A DNA stretch of 64,000 nucleotides, taken from the NCBI RefSeq assembly GCF_022370755.2, contig NZ_CP092364.2, positions 4,154,001 through 4,218,000 on the forward strand, given 5' to 3'. The position numbers were made by a program, and so were the translations under genes. The DNA is from Mycolicibacterium goodii. Its GTDB lineage: Bacteria; Actinomycetota; Actinomycetes; Mycobacteriales; Mycobacteriaceae. Under the pieces are notes generated by a model that had not been told where the DNA came from, did no database searches, and saw only the letters and a list, made by a program, of their open reading frames with translations. Below are positions 36,005 through 44,211 of the stretch, piece by piece. Every line of letters begins with the position of its first letter. The stretch's first letter is position 1.

Positions 36005-37419
36005 AACCCGTGCACCCAACCCGCACCGAGCACGATCTGCTCGGGGATCACGAGGTACCCGTCGACGTCTATTACGGTGTACACACCGCGCGTGCGCTGC
36101 TGAACTTTCCGATCAGCGGCGTGCCCATATCCCGCCATCCCGACCTGGTGATCGCGCTTGCCTCGGTGAAACAGGCCGCCGCCGAGGCCAATCGCCAACT
36201 CGGTCAACTCGACTCCGCGATCGCCGACGCGATCGTCGCCTCCTGCGTCGAGATCCGCGGCGGGGCCCTGCACGAGCAGTTCGTCGTCGACCAGATTCAG
36301 GGCGGGGCAGGCACGTCGACCAATATGAATGCCAACGAGGTGATCGCCAACCGCGCCTGCGAACTCCTCGGCCACGAACGCGGCTCCTACCACATCGTGC
36401 ACCCCCTCGAGCACGTCAACCTCGGACAGAGCACCAACGACGTCTACCCGACCGCGGTCAAGATCGCGCTGGGCACCGCGACCCGCACCCTCGAGCAGGC
36501 CCTGCGGCGCCTCGCCGATCACTGCCGCACCAAGTCGCTCGAATTCGCCGGCATGCTCAAGCTCGGCCGCACCCAACTGCAGGACGCGGTCCCGATGACC
36601 CTCGGTCAGGAATTCGGCGCGTTCGCGGTGACCATCCTCGAAGACGCCGACCGCCTCTGTGAGGCGTCGATGCTCATCGCCGAGATCAACCTGGGCGGAA
36701 CCGCCATCGGCACGGGGATCAACACCCATCCGGAGTATGCCGCACTGGTCTGCGATCACCTCCGCACCATCACCGGCCTTCCGCTCACCACCGCGGGCAA
36801 CCTCGTGGAGGCGACCTCCGACGTCGGTGCGTTCGTGCAACTGTCCGGTGTGGCCAAACGCAGCGCGGTGAAGCTGTCGAAGATCTGCAACGACCTACGC
36901 CTGCTGTCGTCGGGCCCACGGGCCGGTTTCGGCGAGATCAACCTGCCGCCCGTGCAGGCCGGCTCGAGCATCATGCCGGGCAAGGTCAATCCGGTCATCC
37001 CCGAAGTCGTCAACCAGGTCGCCTTCGAGGTGATCGGCAACGACCTCACCGTCACCATGGCCGCCGAAGCGGGGCAATTGCAGCTCAACGCCTTTGAACC
37101 GATCATCGCCCGGGCTCTGCTGTCGTCGCTCAACCACCTGACCGCGGCGGTGCACGTCCTCGGTGAGCGCTGCGTCGCGGGCATCACCGCCAACACCGAC
37201 CGCATGCGCGACGCGGTCCTGCAATCGGCGAGCCTGGCCACCGCGCTCAACCCGGTGCTGGGCTACGAGGCAGCGACCGCCTTGGTCGCCGAAGCCATCG
37301 CCACCGGTGCCTCCATCCCCGAGCTGGTGCGCCGTTCGGCACTGCTCGACGATGCGGTGCTGGCCCGGGTACTGAGCCCCGAGAACCTCTGCGGCCCCAA
37401 CGATCCCGTGGCCCGCTGA
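36001..37419 (+). CDS. aspA: Aspartate ammonia-lyase
   Basis: A 472-residue member of the aspartase/fumarase superfamily, which converts aspartate to fumarate and ammonia in the cytosol. The signature loop GSSIMPGKVNPVIPEVVNQV lies near residues 320-339. TSTNMNANEVIANRA and VHPLEHVNLGQSTND are aspartase-type substrate segments, as are LKLGRTQLQDAVPM and the N-terminal HDLLGDHEVPVDVYYG. GTG start, overlapping the M20 stop. Ending a catabolic operon with aspartase strongly suggests that the pathway yields aspartate. Confidence 0.93.
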   Translation: MKPVHPTRTEHDLLGDHEVPVDVYYGVHTARALLNFPISGVPISRHPDLVIALASVKQAAAEANRQLGQLDSAIADAIVASCVEIRGGALHEQFVVDQIQGGAGTSTNMNANEVIANRACELLGHERGSYHIVHPLEHVNLGQSTNDVYPTAVKIALGTATRTLEQALRRLADHCRTKSLEFAGMLKLGRTQLQDAVPMTLGQEFGAFAVTILEDADRLCEASMLIAEINLGGTAIGTGINTHPEYAALVCDHLRTITGLPLTTAGNLVEATSDVGAFVQLSGVAKRSAVKLSKICNDLRLLSSGPRAGFGEINLPPVQAGSSIMPGKVNPVIPEVVNQVAFEVIGNDLTVTMAAEAGQLQLNAFEPIIARALLSSLNHLTAAVHVLGERCVAGITANTDRMRDAVLQSASLATALNPVLGYEAATALVAEAIATGASIPELVRRSALLDDAVLARVLSPENLCGPNDPVAR

Positions 37420-37423
37420 GTAC

Positions 37424-38341
37424 TCAGCCCACGCGATCGGCGAAGATCTCCCGGGCCGCATCGGCCACTGCCCGTGCGCGCGCAGTGCTGCGCACCGACT
37501 GCAGTCTGGCCAGCACGATCGGCAGACCCGGCAGCTCGTCGCGGATCGGGACGACACTCACCTCGCCTCCGTCATAGGTCCCCCGGTGCGCCGGGATCTG
37601 GTTGAGGATCGAGAATCCGTGGCCGCGGGCGACCAATCCGCGGACGGCTTCATAACTGGCCGAGCGGTACCGAATTCTGGGTGTCACACCGGCTTTGGCA
37701 AGCATCGACTCGAAATAGTCCCGGCTGTCGGGAAGATCGAGCAGCACCATCGGCTCCTCGGCCAGCTCGGTGAGCCGGATGGATCTCCGCTTGGCCAACC
37801 GGTGTGCGGGCGGCAACGCCACATACGGCGCTGCCACACCGAGATATTCGGCGTCCACACCGGCCCCCAACCCGAGATCGTAGGTCAACGCCAACTCCGC
37901 GGTGCCGTTGCGGAGCACAGTCCGGATCGCGTCGGCCGACGTCTCGATGACCTCGACCTCAAGATCCGGATGACGCGCCCCGAGGTCGGACAGCAACCGC
38001 GGCAGCACGAACGGGGTCAGGGTGACGAAGCAGGCCAATCGCACCGTCCCGTGCACCTTGTCGACGCTTCCGCTGGCGCTGTCGAGGACTTCGTCCAGAT
38101 GGGCCAGGAGCGCGCGGGTGTCCCGCAACATGTCCTCACCGGCCGCGGTCAACGCCAAACCACGGGCGCGGTGCCGGATGAACAGCTGCGTGCCGATCTG
38201 CTGCTCGAGCTGGCTGATGGCGGCCGAGACCGCCGACTGTGCGATGTGCAGCTCGTCGGCGGCCTTGGTCATGGACAGATAAGTGGCAGCTTTCACGAAG
38301 TACCGCAGCTGAGTGAGCGTGACGTCAGGACGTCTGCGCAT
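37424..38341 (-). CDS. LysR-type regulator of the island
   Basis: A 305-residue LysR regulator. Its N-terminal winged HTH is unmistakable: LTQLRYFVKAATYLSMTKAA, then LHIAQSAVSAAISQLEQQIG. A two-lobed effector domain follows. Start at 38341 gives MRRRPDVTLTQ; a longer frame to 38389 is less likely. Convergent with aspA and 53 bp downstream of the APC permease on the same strand, so it may share that gene's divergent promoter with the dehydrogenase operon. It is the best in-window candidate to bind the repeated island element. Confidence 0.92.
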   Translation of the reverse strand: MRRRPDVTLTQLRYFVKAATYLSMTKAADELHIAQSAVSAAISQLEQQIGTQLFIRHRARGLALTAAGEDMLRDTRALLAHLDEVLDSASGSVDKVHGTVRLACFVTLTPFVLPRLLSDLGARHPDLEVEVIETSADAIRTVLRNGTAELALTYDLGLGAGVDAEYLGVAAPYVALPPAHRLAKRRSIRLTELAEEPMVLLDLPDSRDYFESMLAKAGVTPRIRYRSASYEAVRGLVARGHGFSILNQIPAHRGTYDGGEVSVVPIRDELPGLPIVLARLQSVRSTARARAVADAAREIFADRVG

Positions 38342-38394
38342 GGTGGTACCCCTAACTGACTCCCCTTCTGGGTCGCGGGCTACCAGCATTACAG

Positions 38395-39917
38395 CTACGC
38401 GGCTTCCTTACCAGCAACACCGTGCTCGGGCGGCGCGCCGACGCGACGTTCGGCACGCACCGGCCGGGCCCGCAGGTAGCCCACCGCACCGAGGACGCCC
38501 AGCACCAGCAAGGTGCCGAGCGTGAACGCCTCAAAGGTCAACTGGCTCACGCCCCACGTCTCGACGAAGTCGTAGTCGAGCCCGAACAGACTCTCCAGCG
38601 TTCCCGGGAACACCGCGACCCAGGATCCGAATGCGACCCATGCGAAGCACAACCCGCCAAGGGCACGGAATCCGGCATTGCCCGTCGGGACCCGGAACGG
38701 CCGAGGCACCTCCGGGAAGTGGGTGCGCAACCGCACAGCGGCGGGAATCGCGATCACGTAGCTCAACAGAACGTCGAGATCGAGATGCTGAGCACCACAC
38801 CGAAGATCGCCGCGGACGACCCGGTGACCTGCATGGCGACCAAGCAGAACACCGTTGCCACCACACCGGAGAGCAGGTTGACCCGCACGGGCGTACCCAG
38901 TTGCGGGTGGAAGCGGCCGAAGAATCCGCCGAAGAACGCGCCGTCGGCCGCGGCCATGGCCTGCATGCGGTCGCTGATGATCATCCACGCCGACCCCTGT
39001 GTCATGAGCACGACCGCAAAGATCACACCGGTGACCGTCAGCATCGCCGGCGCAGCCGAGCCGTAGACGCCGAACACCGTCGCCACCGCCTCCATGAGGC
39101 CGCCGATGCCGGTGATCTGGTCGGCGGGCAACACGACGAGGATCGCGAAGATCGGCAGCAGGTAGGCCGCCGCGGCGATTCCCGCCGACCGCGCGATCGC
39201 GAACGGGACGTCGCGGGCCGGGTTTTTCATCTCCCCTGCCGCGCTGTTGCCGGACTCGAAACCGAGATAGGAGAAGAGCAGAAGCGGAGTCACGCCCAGC
39301 AGGCCGCCGATCGTCGGCGCGAAGTCACTCGCGGACAATCCCGCGACACCGTTGCGGAGCGCGTAGATGGCCGTGGTGACGAGGAAGACGGCCAGGAACG
39401 CGATCTTGAGAATCGCGCCGATGTTCGGAATCCACTTCCCGTGCTTGAGGCTGATGATTGCGGCCAGCACGGTCAGCCAGATGAACACGAGCTTGAATCC
39501 ATAATCGGCGAACGAGCCGTGCTCGAACGGCGTCACGTAGGTGCTCCACGCCTCCGAGGCGATGAACGCCATCGACCCACCGACCCACACCGGTTGGGTG
39601 ATCCACGTCAGCAGCGAGGCGATGGCCGCGGCGGGACGGCCGAAAGCCTTTCTGCACCAGATGTACACGCCGCCCTCACCGGTGAACGCCGCGCCGGTCT
39701 CGGCGAAGATCAGCCCGTAGGGCACCAGGAAGAACACCGCGAGCACCAGGGCCCATGTGAAGGTCTCTGCGCCGAAGCCGGAGACCTGCCCCAGTGTCTC
39801 GATCGACACGACGGCCGCGACGATCAGGAAGACGATGTCGAGCCGGCCCAGGGTTTTCTTGAGATGCCTGACCTCGCGATCGGCCTGGGCGGTCTGTGAT
39901 TCCACTTCTGATTCCAC
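38395..39917 (-). pseudogene. APC-family amino acid/amine permease, frameshifted
   Basis: An amino acid-polyamine-organocation permease read in two frames. The N-terminal ~380 codons (GTG at 39917, AGAGG upstream) encode nine to ten helices, including GVTPLLLFSYLGFESG and VRVNLLSGVVATVFC, and hit a stop at 38763-38765 after SISISTFC. The remaining ~120 codons continue in the next frame from LLSYVIAIPAA through FPEVPRPFRVPTG to a stop at 38395. Adding one C at about 38769 restores S-T-F-L-L-S-Y. This is either a true single-base deletion or a sequencing error. Divergent from the dehydrogenase operon, it may have imported the amine substrate. Confidence 0.85.
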
Positions 39918-39992
39918 GACGCAACCTCTGTTCTCGGTGTGGATGTGATGGCCCCCACAGTGACGGGTCGCCGCGCAGCTGTAAAACATCCT

Positions 39993-40010
39993 TTTCAGTC
40001 GTTTCACATC
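39993..40010 (+). promoter_or_regulatory. Island regulatory element 3 (TTTCAG-N8-CATC)
   Basis: TTTCAG at 39993-39998, eight bases, CATC at 40007-40010. Its right end runs into the palindrome at 40008-40022. Confidence 0.55.
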
Positions 40011-40022
40011 GGAATTTCCGAT
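40008..40022. promoter_or_regulatory. Perfect palindrome overlapping element 3
   Basis: ATCGGAA-T-TTCCGAT, 7-bp arms around one base, in the divergent region. A plausible protein-binding site, size suiting a LysR-type half-site pair or another dimeric regulator. Confidence 0.5.
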
Positions 40023-40099
40023 ACCAGAACCGGGGCGACCTCGGCCGCCCACGGTCGGGCGCAGCGACCGCAGGGCGTCCGCTGTTCATCTCAAAAACA

Positions 40100-40117
40100 G
40101 ATGCAAAAAAGCTGAAA
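40100..40117 (-). promoter_or_regulatory. Island regulatory element 4 (TTTCAG-N8-CATC, minus strand)
   Basis: Reading leftward: TTTCAG, eight bases (CTTTTTTG), CATC. Inverted relative to element 3 in the same intergenic region. Confidence 0.55.
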
Positions 40118-40220
40118 CCACTGGTTGACCACGGGTAGCCCGGACACAACGATGGCAATACCCACGTGACCCAGGTCACGGCACAGCCCCACATCGCCTG
40201 CAATTCCAGGAAGTGAGTCC

Positions 40221-42338
40221 ATGCGAGACCCCCGCTATGACATCCTCTTCGAGCCCGTGCAGATCGGCCCCGTCACCGCGCGCAACCGCTTCTACCAAGT
40301 CCCGCACTGCAACGGGATGGGCTACCGCGATCCGTCCGGCGAGGCTTACATGCGCCGTGTCAAAGCCGAGGGCGGCTGGGCCGTGGTGTGCACCGAGCAG
40401 GTCGAGATCCACCCGACCTCCGACATCGGGCCGTTCATCGAATTACGCCTGTGGGACGACCAGGACATCCCCGCGGTGGCGCGCATCGCCGAGAAGATCC
40501 ACGAGGGCGGCGCATTGGCCGGAATCGAGTTGGCGCACAACGGCTTGAACTCGCCCAACCTCATCAGCCGCGAAGCACCGCTCGGACCGCAGAACCTGCC
40601 GGTCGTGTCGTGGAACTACGATCCCGTGCAGGCCCGCGAGATGACCAAGGCCGACATCGCCGACATGCGGTTCTGGCACCGCGAGGCCGTCCGCCGGTCC
40701 CTGCAGGCTTCTTACGACATCGTCTACGTCTACGCCGGACACGCCATCGGCGGCCTTCACCACTTCCTGTCCCGCCGTTACAACAACCGCACCGACGAGT
40801 ACGGCGGCAGCATCGAGAACCGCGCACGTCTGCTGCGCGAGATCCTCGAAGACACCCGCGAGATGTGCGACGGCAAAGCCGCGGTGGCCTGCCGCATCTC
40901 GGTCGACGAGCTGCTCGGCGACGAAGGCATCACACGCGCCGAGATCGAAGACGTCATCGGCATGCTCGGCGAGCACCCGGATCTGTGGGACTTCGTCCTG
41001 GGTAGCTGGGAGGACGATTCGGTCACGTCCCGCTTCGGCCCGGAGGCCGAACAGGAGCCGTACGTGCGCGGGCTCAAGGCGCTGACCACCAAACCGGTCG
41101 TGGGCGTGGGCCGCTTCACGTCCCCGGACATGATGGTGCACCAGGTCAAGACCGGTGTGCTCGATCTGATCGGCGCAGCCCGTCCTTCTATTGCCGATCC
41201 GTTCCTGCCCCGCAAGATCGAGCGCGGCGACCTCGAGGACATCCGCGAATGCATCGGCTGCAACATCTGCGTGTCCGGGGACTTCACCATGTCGCCCATC
41301 CGCTGCACCCAGAACCCGACCATGGGTGAGGAGTTCCGCCGCGGCTGGCACCCCGAGAAGATCCGCCCGAAGGCCAGCGACTCCACGGTGCTGGTGGTCG
41401 GCGCCGGACCGGCCGGACTGGAAGCCGCCCGCTCCCTGGGTAATCGCGGATATGCCGTGAGTCTGGCCGAGGCCACCCGCACCCTCGGCGGGCGCGTCGC
41501 GCGCGAATCCAAGCTCCCGAGCCTGTCGGCGTGGATCCGGGTCGTCGACTACCGCGAACAGCAGCTGGCGAAACTCGACAACGTCGAGGTCTTCAAGCAG
41601 AGCGAGATGACCGCCGACGACATCATCGAGAACGACTTCAACCACGTAGTGGTCGCCACCGGCGCAGGCTGGCGTACCGACGGGGTGGGCCGCTGGCACA
41701 CCAAACCGCTCGAAATCGCCGACGGCGCAGAGGTTCTGAGTCCCGACGACATCATGGCCGGCAAACGTCCACGCGGTCGGCGCGTCGTGGTGTTCGACGA
41801 CGACCACTACTACATGGGTGGGGTGATCGCTGAGCTGCTCGCCGCCGACGGCCGTGACGTCACCCTGATCACCCCCGCCGCCCACGTGTCGCAGTGGACC
41901 ACCAACACTTTGGAAGTCGCGCGGATCCGCAAGCGCGTGATCCGGGCCGGCGTCGACGTGCGCACCAACACCGCGGTCACGGCCGTCACGGCCGACGGCG
42001 TGCGCACCGCATGCGTGTACACCGGTGACGAGGGCACCGTGAGCGCCGAGTCCGTGGTCATGGTGACCGCCCGGCTCCCCCACGACGGCCTCTACCAGGA
42101 GCTGTTGAGCCGTGAAAGCGAATGGACCGATGCCGGCCTGCTGAGCGTCCGCGCGATCGGTGACGCGTGGGCCCCGGCCACCATCGCGGCGGCCGTCTGG
42201 TCGGGCCACCGCTACGCCGAAGAACTCGACGAGCCGCAGCCCCTGGGTCCCGTGCCATATCTACGCGAAACTTCTCAACTTGCAAGCGAACCCGTCGTAT
42301 ACCTACCGATCACGCCGATCCAACCGGCAACCGTCTGA
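40221..42338 (+). CDS. Trimethylamine/histamine dehydrogenase-family iron-sulfur flavoprotein
   Basis: A 705-residue amine dehydrogenase homologous end to end with trimethylamine dehydrogenase. Order: FMN-binding TIM barrel (1-340), a 4Fe-4S cluster with Cys344, 347, 350 and 362 (CIGCNIC...RCTQN), then ADP/NAD-like domains (LVVGAGPAGLEAARSL near 391). FYQVPHC puts Cys30 exactly where these enzymes bind FMN covalently. Where trimethylamine dehydrogenase has Tyr60 and Trp355, this has Gln60 and Asp354, with Trp263 retained; this is the set I recall for histamine dehydrogenase of Nocardioides simplex. The expected reaction is oxidative deamination of a primary amine to an aldehyde plus ammonia. 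Head of a six-gene operon. Confidence 0.9.
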   Translation: MRDPRYDILFEPVQIGPVTARNRFYQVPHCNGMGYRDPSGEAYMRRVKAEGGWAVVCTEQVEIHPTSDIGPFIELRLWDDQDIPAVARIAEKIHEGGALAGIELAHNGLNSPNLISREAPLGPQNLPVVSWNYDPVQAREMTKADIADMRFWHREAVRRSLQASYDIVYVYAGHAIGGLHHFLSRRYNNRTDEYGGSIENRARLLREILEDTREMCDGKAAVACRISVDELLGDEGITRAEIEDVIGMLGEHPDLWDFVLGSWEDDSVTSRFGPEAEQEPYVRGLKALTTKPVVGVGRFTSPDMMVHQVKTGVLDLIGAARPSIADPFLPRKIERGDLEDIRECIGCNICVSGDFTMSPIRCTQNPTMGEEFRRGWHPEKIRPKASDSTVLVVGAGPAGLEAARSLGNRGYAVSLAEATRTLGGRVARESKLPSLSAWIRVVDYREQQLAKLDNVEVFKQSEMTADDIIENDFNHVVVATGAGWRTDGVGRWHTKPLEIADGAEVLSPDDIMAGKRPRGRRVVVFDDDHYYMGGVIAELLAADGRDVTLITPAAHVSQWTTNTLEVARIRKRVIRAGVDVRTNTAVTAVTADGVRTACVYTGDEGTVSAESVVMVTARLPHDGLYQELLSRESEWTDAGLLSVRAIGDAWAPATIAAAVWSGHRYAEELDEPQPLGPVPYLRETSQLASEPVVYLPITPIQPATV

Positions 42339-42347
42339 GGAGGACCC

Positions 42348-42707
42348 ATGCCTGCACTCATCCCGTCCGGCCGCGACGCTGTCGCCGCCATGACCCCCAG
42401 CGCCTATGTCACCGCCGAGAGCCTGCGCGAGGGTGACCCGGCCGAACACGAGGCCGTGCACCTGTCCAGCTCCGACGGCAAGTTCACCGTCGGATCATGG
42501 CGCGCCGAACCCTATGCCGAGTTCATCGAGAGCTACCCCGGCGACGAATACACCCGGGTGCTGGAAGGGTCGATCACCCTCACCGGCGACGACGGTGTCG
42601 CCCACACGTTCGGCCCTGGTGACTCGTTCACGCTCAGCAGGGGCTGGCGTGGCCATTACCGGGTGACCGAGCGACTGGTCAAGCAATTCGCGATCTACGT
42701 CCCCTGA
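42348..42707 (+). CDS. Cupin_3 (DUF861) protein
   Basis: A 119-residue single-domain cupin. Segments WRAEPYAEFIESYPGDEYTR and VLEGSITLTGDDG, then FGPGDSFTLSRGWRGHYRV are typical of the Cupin_3 family, whose known member class includes ureidoglycine aminohydrolase-like proteins. GAGGAGG ribosome site; nine bases after the dehydrogenase stop. It may act on an unstable nitrogenous intermediate; unproven. Confidence 0.85.
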   Translation: MPALIPSGRDAVAAMTPSAYVTAESLREGDPAEHEAVHLSSSDGKFTVGSWRAEPYAEFIESYPGDEYTRVLEGSITLTGDDGVAHTFGPGDSFTLSRGWRGHYRVTERLVKQFAIYVP

Positions 42708-42718
42708 AAGGCAGGCAC

Positions 42719-44200
42719 ATGACGACACTCGAGGATTGGACCCGACTTGCGGGCGAGATCACGCCGCGCACCGAGATCTTCATCGACGGGAAGTACCGGG
42801 CCGCTGCTTCCGGCGCCACGTTCGACTCGGTCAACCCGGCCACCGGTGAGCTGATCGCCCCGGTCGCGTCGGCCGACGCCACCGACGTCGACGCGGCCGT
42901 GGCCTCGGCGCGCTCGGCCTTCGAAGCGGGCACCTGGTCGCAGTCCTCCGCATCACACCGCAAACGCGTACTGCAGAAGTTGTCCGAACTCGTCCTGGCC
43001 CACGGCGAGGAACTCGCGCTGTTGGACTCGATCGACATGGGTAAGTTGGTCACCGAGGCCCATACCGTCGATGTACCCTCGGCGGCTGAGCTTTTCGCGT
43101 TCTACGGTGAGGCCGTCGACAAACAGAGCGGTGAAATCGCGCCGACCGAACCCGGAAACCTCGCATTGGTGACGCGTGAACCGCTCGGTGTCATCGGAGC
43201 CGTCACGCCCTGGAACTTCCCGCTGGATCTCGCGGTGTGGAAGGTGGCGCCCGCGCTGGCGGCCGGCAACTCCGTCGTCCTGAAACCGGCTGAGCAGGCG
43301 CCGCTTTCGTCGATCAGGCTCGCCGAGCTCGCGGTGGAGGCCGGCCTGCCCGAGGGGGTGCTCAACGTCGTTCCCGGTCTGGGGCCGACCGCAGGTGCGG
43401 CTCTGGGCCGCCACCCGGGTGTCGACGTCATCGCGTTCACCGGATCGACCGCGACCGGGAAGCGGTTCCTGCGCTACGCCGCCGATTCCAACGCCAAACA
43501 GGTGTGGCTGGAGTGCGGCGGCAAAAGCCCGAACCTGGTGTTCCCCGACGCTGATCTGGACGCCGCGGTCGACAAGGCGATCTTCGGGGCGTTCTACAAC
43601 CAGGGAGCGGTGTGCTCGTCGAATTCCCGGCTGCTGCTCCACGAGTCGATCGCCGATGAGTTCCTGGCCGAGCTGGTCAAGCGCGCCACGGACCTTCGCC
43701 CGGGGAACCCGCTCGATCCCGCATCCACCCTGGGCGCGCTCGTCGACGAGAACCACACCCACCGGGTGATCGGGTTCATCGACCGCGCCCGCGCCGACGG
43801 CGAGGTGCTCACCGGCGGGACGCGCGAAACCGTCGACGGACGCGGCTGTTACGTCACCCCCACGATCGTCGCGAACCTGCCGTCGACCGCCGAACTGGTG
43901 ACCGAGGAGGTCTTCGGACCGGTGCTGGCCGTGCAGACGTTCGCCGATGAGGCCCAGGCGATCAGCATGGCCAACGACACCGTCTACGGTCTTGCGGCCT
44001 CGGTGTGGACGCGCGATCTGTCGCGTGCCCACCGGGTGTCGGCCGCGCTGCGCGCGGGCACGGTCTCGGTGAACACCGTCGACGCGCTGAGCCCGCAGAC
44101 GCCTTTCGGCGGATTCAAGCAGTCCGGATTCGGTCGCGACCTGTCCCTGCACGCCCTCGACAAATACACCGGCCTCAAGACCACCTGGATCGCGCTCTAG
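42719..44200 (+). CDS. Aldehyde dehydrogenase (amine-derived aldehyde type)
   Basis: A 493-residue NAD(P)-dependent aldehyde dehydrogenase. Motifs: TPWNFPLD, VLKPAEQAPLSS, FTGSTATGKR, catalytic Glu in LECGGKSPN (near 261) and catalytic Cys in NQGAVCSSNSR (near 295), then EEVFGPVL and PFGGFKQSGFGRD. It resembles PuuC-type enzymes that oxidise aldehydes from amines. Directly behind the amine dehydrogenase, it is well placed to turn imidazole-acetaldehyde (or the equivalent) into the acid. Confidence 0.92.
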   Translation: MTTLEDWTRLAGEITPRTEIFIDGKYRAAASGATFDSVNPATGELIAPVASADATDVDAAVASARSAFEAGTWSQSSASHRKRVLQKLSELVLAHGEELALLDSIDMGKLVTEAHTVDVPSAAELFAFYGEAVDKQSGEIAPTEPGNLALVTREPLGVIGAVTPWNFPLDLAVWKVAPALAAGNSVVLKPAEQAPLSSIRLAELAVEAGLPEGVLNVVPGLGPTAGAALGRHPGVDVIAFTGSTATGKRFLRYAADSNAKQVWLECGGKSPNLVFPDADLDAAVDKAIFGAFYNQGAVCSSNSRLLLHESIADEFLAELVKRATDLRPGNPLDPASTLGALVDENHTHRVIGFIDRARADGEVLTGGTRETVDGRGCYVTPTIVANLPSTAELVTEEVFGPVLAVQTFADEAQAISMANDTVYGLAASVWTRDLSRAHRVSAALRAGTVSVNTVDALSPQTPFGGFKQSGFGRDLSLHALDKYTGLKTTWIAL

Positions 44201-44211
44201 ATAGGAGCATC

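Larger units (their letters stand above)
39918..40220. promoter_or_regulatory. Divergent control region of the permease-lysR and dehydrogenase operons
   Basis: A 303-bp A+T-richer gap. It holds two TTTCAG-N8-CATC elements in opposite orientation (plus at 39993-40010, minus at 40100-40117) and a perfect palindrome at 40008-40022. The arrangement fits one regulator acting on both divergent promoters. No small gene was seen. Confidence 0.6.

Noticed and set aside
40443..42209. A 588-codon open frame on the minus strand opposite the amine dehydrogenase, and similar long antisense frames (284-1312, 21778-24210, 30788-32317, 46995-48626).
   Set aside because: Their translations are low-complexity His/Arg/Asp/Gly text with no family motifs, as expected for the complement of high-G+C coding sequence.
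40221..42338. Annotation of the amine dehydrogenase as a 2,4-dienoyl-CoA reductase.
   Set aside because: The superfamily is shared, but the FYQVPHC motif with Cys30 and end-to-end resemblance to trimethylamine dehydrogenase fit amine dehydrogenases better.
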